DNA of 7,759 nt. Origin: an uncultured Elusimicrobium sp. (GTDB lineage: Bacteria > Elusimicrobiota > Elusimicrobia > Elusimicrobiales > Elusimicrobiaceae). Of the stretch, positions 5,782 through 7,759 are shown piece by piece. Within the stretch, counting starts at the first letter, position 1; each line of letters opens with the position of its first letter. Below the pieces are notes generated by a model. That model had not been told where the DNA came from, searched no databases, and saw only the letters and a program-made list of their open reading frames with translations. Location: NCBI GenBank assembly GCA_902767385.1, contig CACXHA010000112.1, forward strand, positions 1-7,759. The letters run 5' to 3'. The position numbers were made by a program, and so were the translations under genes.

Positions 5782-6948
5782 TACAACTTGCGGAGTGAGC
5801 GCGGTCAAATTCGCACAAGCGGGATAGTCCAACCGGCAATCCGTATGCCAATCCGGGCCCGAAAGCCACATACAATGCCCACACTTTTCAGCTGATAAAT
5901 TGACGTTTTTAGAAAGCGCAAACAGACAAGGGGCCGTCGGCCCAAAAAGCACAACCGCTTTGGTTTTAAGCCAGCGCGTTAATTGCACCAGGCCGCTCTC
6001 TCCGTCTATATGGAGCCGGGCCCCGTTTAAAATAGCAGGCAAATCTTCCACCGGAGTTCGGCTCACTAAACACAGGTCTGCATTTTTAAAACGCGGACTG
6101 TTTTTCCCCCCTACTTGTACGATTTGGAACTGCGGAAATTTTTGTTTAAAAAGTGTTAAAAAAGTTTCCCAGATTTCCACTGGCCAACATTTAAGCGGTG
6201 TTTTAAGACCAGGCTGAAACGTAATATTGATTCCGCTATGTACTGTAATATACGGTGTTTTAAGTCCGTAACGGCTTACATTTTTTTGCAAAATTTTCGT
6301 TGGCAGTAATCCCGTTTCTTGCGCATCAAAAGTAAGCGCACTTAAATACTCAATGGCTGCCAAACGATTGGCCCCCTGATGATACAAAAACCGCCCGAGT
6401 GCATCATCTAATAAATAATTATCGCCTAAGAAAAAGCCCAGTTCCTGCTGACGTTTGAGCGAGGTTTGCAACGTAGGAACAAAATGGGGAGCTAACTTTT
6501 CTATACGTTTTAAATTTACATAGACCGTCTTAAAAGAGAGACACAACTCACACGCCATATCATACGCGCGGCGGTAGGGCAAGTAAGGCAAAATCACGTT
6601 TTGCTCATCGGGTACAATGAGTAAACGGGCCGCATTTGGCGAATCGGTCACATAATGAAAAACGGCCTGCGGCAGTTGCTTGCGCAAGGCACGCACCGCC
6701 ACCCACAACGCCGCACTATCCCCCAGTCCGCCGCGTAAATGCAGTAGCACATTTAGACGATTGGCATGTAAAGAAGATCGATGAAAAAATCCCGCCAGTT
6801 GTTGTTGCAATCCGTAATACACCCGGTTGCGCAACCGACGATACGCATACGCTAAACGCACCACGCGGCTGCCCCGCCCGTACATTTCCACGTAAGAGCG
6901 GATTTCTTCAAAAGCCAAGCGCGTTTGGTTGCTGTTCCAGTCAATCAT
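5752..6948 (-). CDS. GT9-type (heptosyltransferase-like) glycosyltransferase
   Basis: A 398-residue protein with the two-Rossmann-domain layout of GT-B family 9. The N-terminal domain begins at LNVLLHLRGGLGDSAALW (65-82), where GGLGD is the family glycine loop. The C-terminal domain starts near TPYITVHSGI (231-240), followed by KCWPVEIW (253-260), FQIVQVGG (274-281), LPAILNGARLHIDGESGL (303-320) and VVLFGPTAP (332-340). GT9 enzymes typically transfer heptose from ADP-heptose to LPS inner core, but the donor here cannot be told. Oddities are a basic N-terminal extension of about 65 residues, Gln322 where a His usually follows the SGP/SGL motif, and a cysteine set CX2CX11CX6C (356-378). Its ATG overlaps the stop of the upstream GT4 gene (ATGA, 6945-6948), and no clear Shine-Dalgarno is seen, so translation is probably coupled. 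Its 3' end overlaps the convergent flippase gene by 30 bp. Confidence 0.82.
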   Translation of the reverse strand: MIDWNSNQTRLAFEEIRSYVEMYGRGSRVVRLAYAYRRLRNRVYYGLQQQLAGFFHRSSLHANRLNVLLHLRGGLGDSAALWVAVRALRKQLPQAVFHYVTDSPNAARLLIVPDEQNVILPYLPYRRAYDMACELCLSFKTVYVNLKRIEKLAPHFVPTLQTSLKRQQELGFFLGDNYLLDDALGRFLYHQGANRLAAIEYLSALTFDAQETGLLPTKILQKNVSRYGLKTPYITVHSGINITFQPGLKTPLKCWPVEIWETFLTLFKQKFPQFQIVQVGGKNSPRFKNADLCLVSRTPVEDLPAILNGARLHIDGESGLVQLTRWLKTKAVVLFGPTAPCLFALSKNVNLSAEKCGHCMWLSGPDWHTDCRLDYPACANLTALTPQVVLETVSHELN

Positions 6949-7759
6949 TTGGTTACTAAATCGGCAAATTCTTCAAACGAAAAGTGCTCTTTGTGTTTGC
7001 TGGCCTCTAGTGCCATACCTACCCGTTTGCCCCAGTTGACCATCAATTCATCTAAAGCCACCGTAAGTGGTTCTTCTTCGCCGGGATTAACGATGAGACC
7101 GCTAATTCCGTTTGCCACCAGTTCCGCCACGCCGGGTACATCGGTAGCCACTACGGGCAGTTTGCTGGCCATCGCGTCCAAAAGCTCATTAAGCCCTTCG
7201 TCTGCGCGCGCCGGGGAAACATAAATATCGGCATTACGTAAAAGGCTATATAAATCGGTATCCGCGGACACCAGTTCGGTGCTAGGTTCCAAGTGATGTT
7301 TGGTAATCAGTTTTTTAAGCGCGGCTTTTTGGGTTCCTTCCCCCACAATCGTTAAATGCCACGTTTTATGAGCCGGAGCCAAACGCGCCCAAGTGGCTAA
7401 AAGCACATCAAAACCACCGTCTTTAGTCAAATTCCCCGCCGCTACAATGTTGTTTTCTTTCTTAAAACAGGCGGGTTTATTGTAGTTGTAGTGCTCTACC
7501 CAAATAGCCGGATTTTTCACCCGAACAGCATTCGCACCATAGCGTTTTTTATCCAGGGGTTTAGAGGCTGTTCCCAATACAAAAACGCGGGCCGCTTTGG
7601 AAAGCAAGGCTTTTTTGTTTTTGACGGGTTTGGATTCTTTTAAATTTTCCGGCTCTACATACACAAAGGGGATATTAAGCGCGGCCGCCGCTTCACAAGA
7701 CGGCAAGTGCGCTAGAGAAATGATTTTTTGCGCACCCGCTTTTTTAAGGGCCGCAGTAA
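6945..7759 (-). CDS. GT4-type glycosyltransferase, 5' part outside the window
   Basis: The frame is open from the right edge (first full codon 7757-7755) to the TGA at 6945-6947, giving 270 visible residues. The true start lies beyond the window; the TTG at 7704-7706 is internal and is not a credible start. GT4 enzymes are usually 350-400 residues, so about 100 N-terminal residues are missing. The visible C-terminal Rossmann domain shows IVAAGNLTKDGGFDVLLATW, WHLTIVGEGTQKAALKKL, ADIYVSP and LPVVATDVPGVAELV followed by NGISGLIVNPGEEEPL, the standard order for retaining GT4 sugar transferases. The nucleotide-sugar site motif (7176-7202) is DEGLNELLDAMA, a shortened form of the usual EX7E. The stop overlaps the GT9 start, so the two are co-translated and probably act in one glycan pathway. 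Donor and acceptor are unknown. Confidence 0.85.
   Translation of the reverse strand, partial: TAALKKAGAQKIISLAHLPSCEAAAALNIPFVYVEPENLKESKPVKNKKALLSKAARVFVLGTASKPLDKKRYGANAVRVKNPAIWVEHYNYNKPACFKKENNIVAAGNLTKDGGFDVLLATWARLAPAHKTWHLTIVGEGTQKAALKKLITKHHLEPSTELVSADTDLYSLLRNADIYVSPARADEGLNELLDAMASKLPVVATDVPGVAELVANGISGLIVNPGEEEPLTVALDELMVNWGKRVGMALEASKHKEHFSFEEFADLVTK

Noticed and set aside
5681..5884. Minus-strand 67-codon ORF spanning the flippase/GT9 junction
   Set aside because: It lies in another frame over two real genes, with no family features or ribosome site.
7704..7706. TTG as the start of the GT4 gene
   Set aside because: The frame stays open to the window edge, the upstream residues look like the end of a Rossmann domain, and starting here would remove most of the N-terminal domain.

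Overview
The window reads as an ordinary chromosomal segment of a Gram-negative (diderm) bacterium: it carries Tol-Pal envelope genes, two lipoproteins with OM-type residues after the cysteine, a MOP-superfamily lipid flippase and glycosyltransferases of the LPS/polysaccharide type. It also carries GatB, so the organism probably makes Gln-tRNA and/or Asn-tRNA by transamidation. Base composition is moderate (GC a little under half by eye). Protein style and the unusual gene order suggest a non-proteobacterial phylum. Elusimicrobiota is my best guess, from general resemblance only, and was not checked by any search.

Layout. 1-146: non-coding, dominated by a perfect 15-bp inverted repeat (32-46 / 122-136) enclosing a GC-rich, self-complementary core just past the end of tolB. 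147-2687, minus strand: pal, cpoB, tolB in that transcription order, with gaps of 30 and 12 bp and a near-consensus sigma70-type promoter in front of pal. 2795-4237, minus strand: gatB. 4238-4269: a 32-bp divergent spacer with overlapping -10 elements for gatB and the plus-strand flippase. 4270-5781, plus strand: MurJ/MviN-like flippase. 5752-6948, minus strand: GT9-type glycosyltransferase, overlapping the flippase tail-to-tail by 30 bp. 6945-7759, minus strand: GT4-type glycosyltransferase, running off the right edge and coupled to the GT9 gene by an ATGA overlap.

How the genes fit together. Pal (OM lipoprotein that binds peptidoglycan), CpoB (TPR coordinator) and TolB (periplasmic beta-propeller) form the periplasmic/outer-membrane half of the Tol-Pal system. 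TolQ, TolR and TolA are not in the window. The two glycosyltransferases and the flippase are plausibly parts of surface glycan or lipid-linked saccharide assembly, although the flippase is on the opposite strand and may be independent. I see no mobile element, CRISPR array, tRNA or rRNA. No wholly new system is evident. The most notable items are the inverted-repeat element at the left edge, the compact bidirectional promoter with a probably leaderless flippase mRNA, and the flippase's apparent loss of charged residues considered essential in E. coli MurJ.
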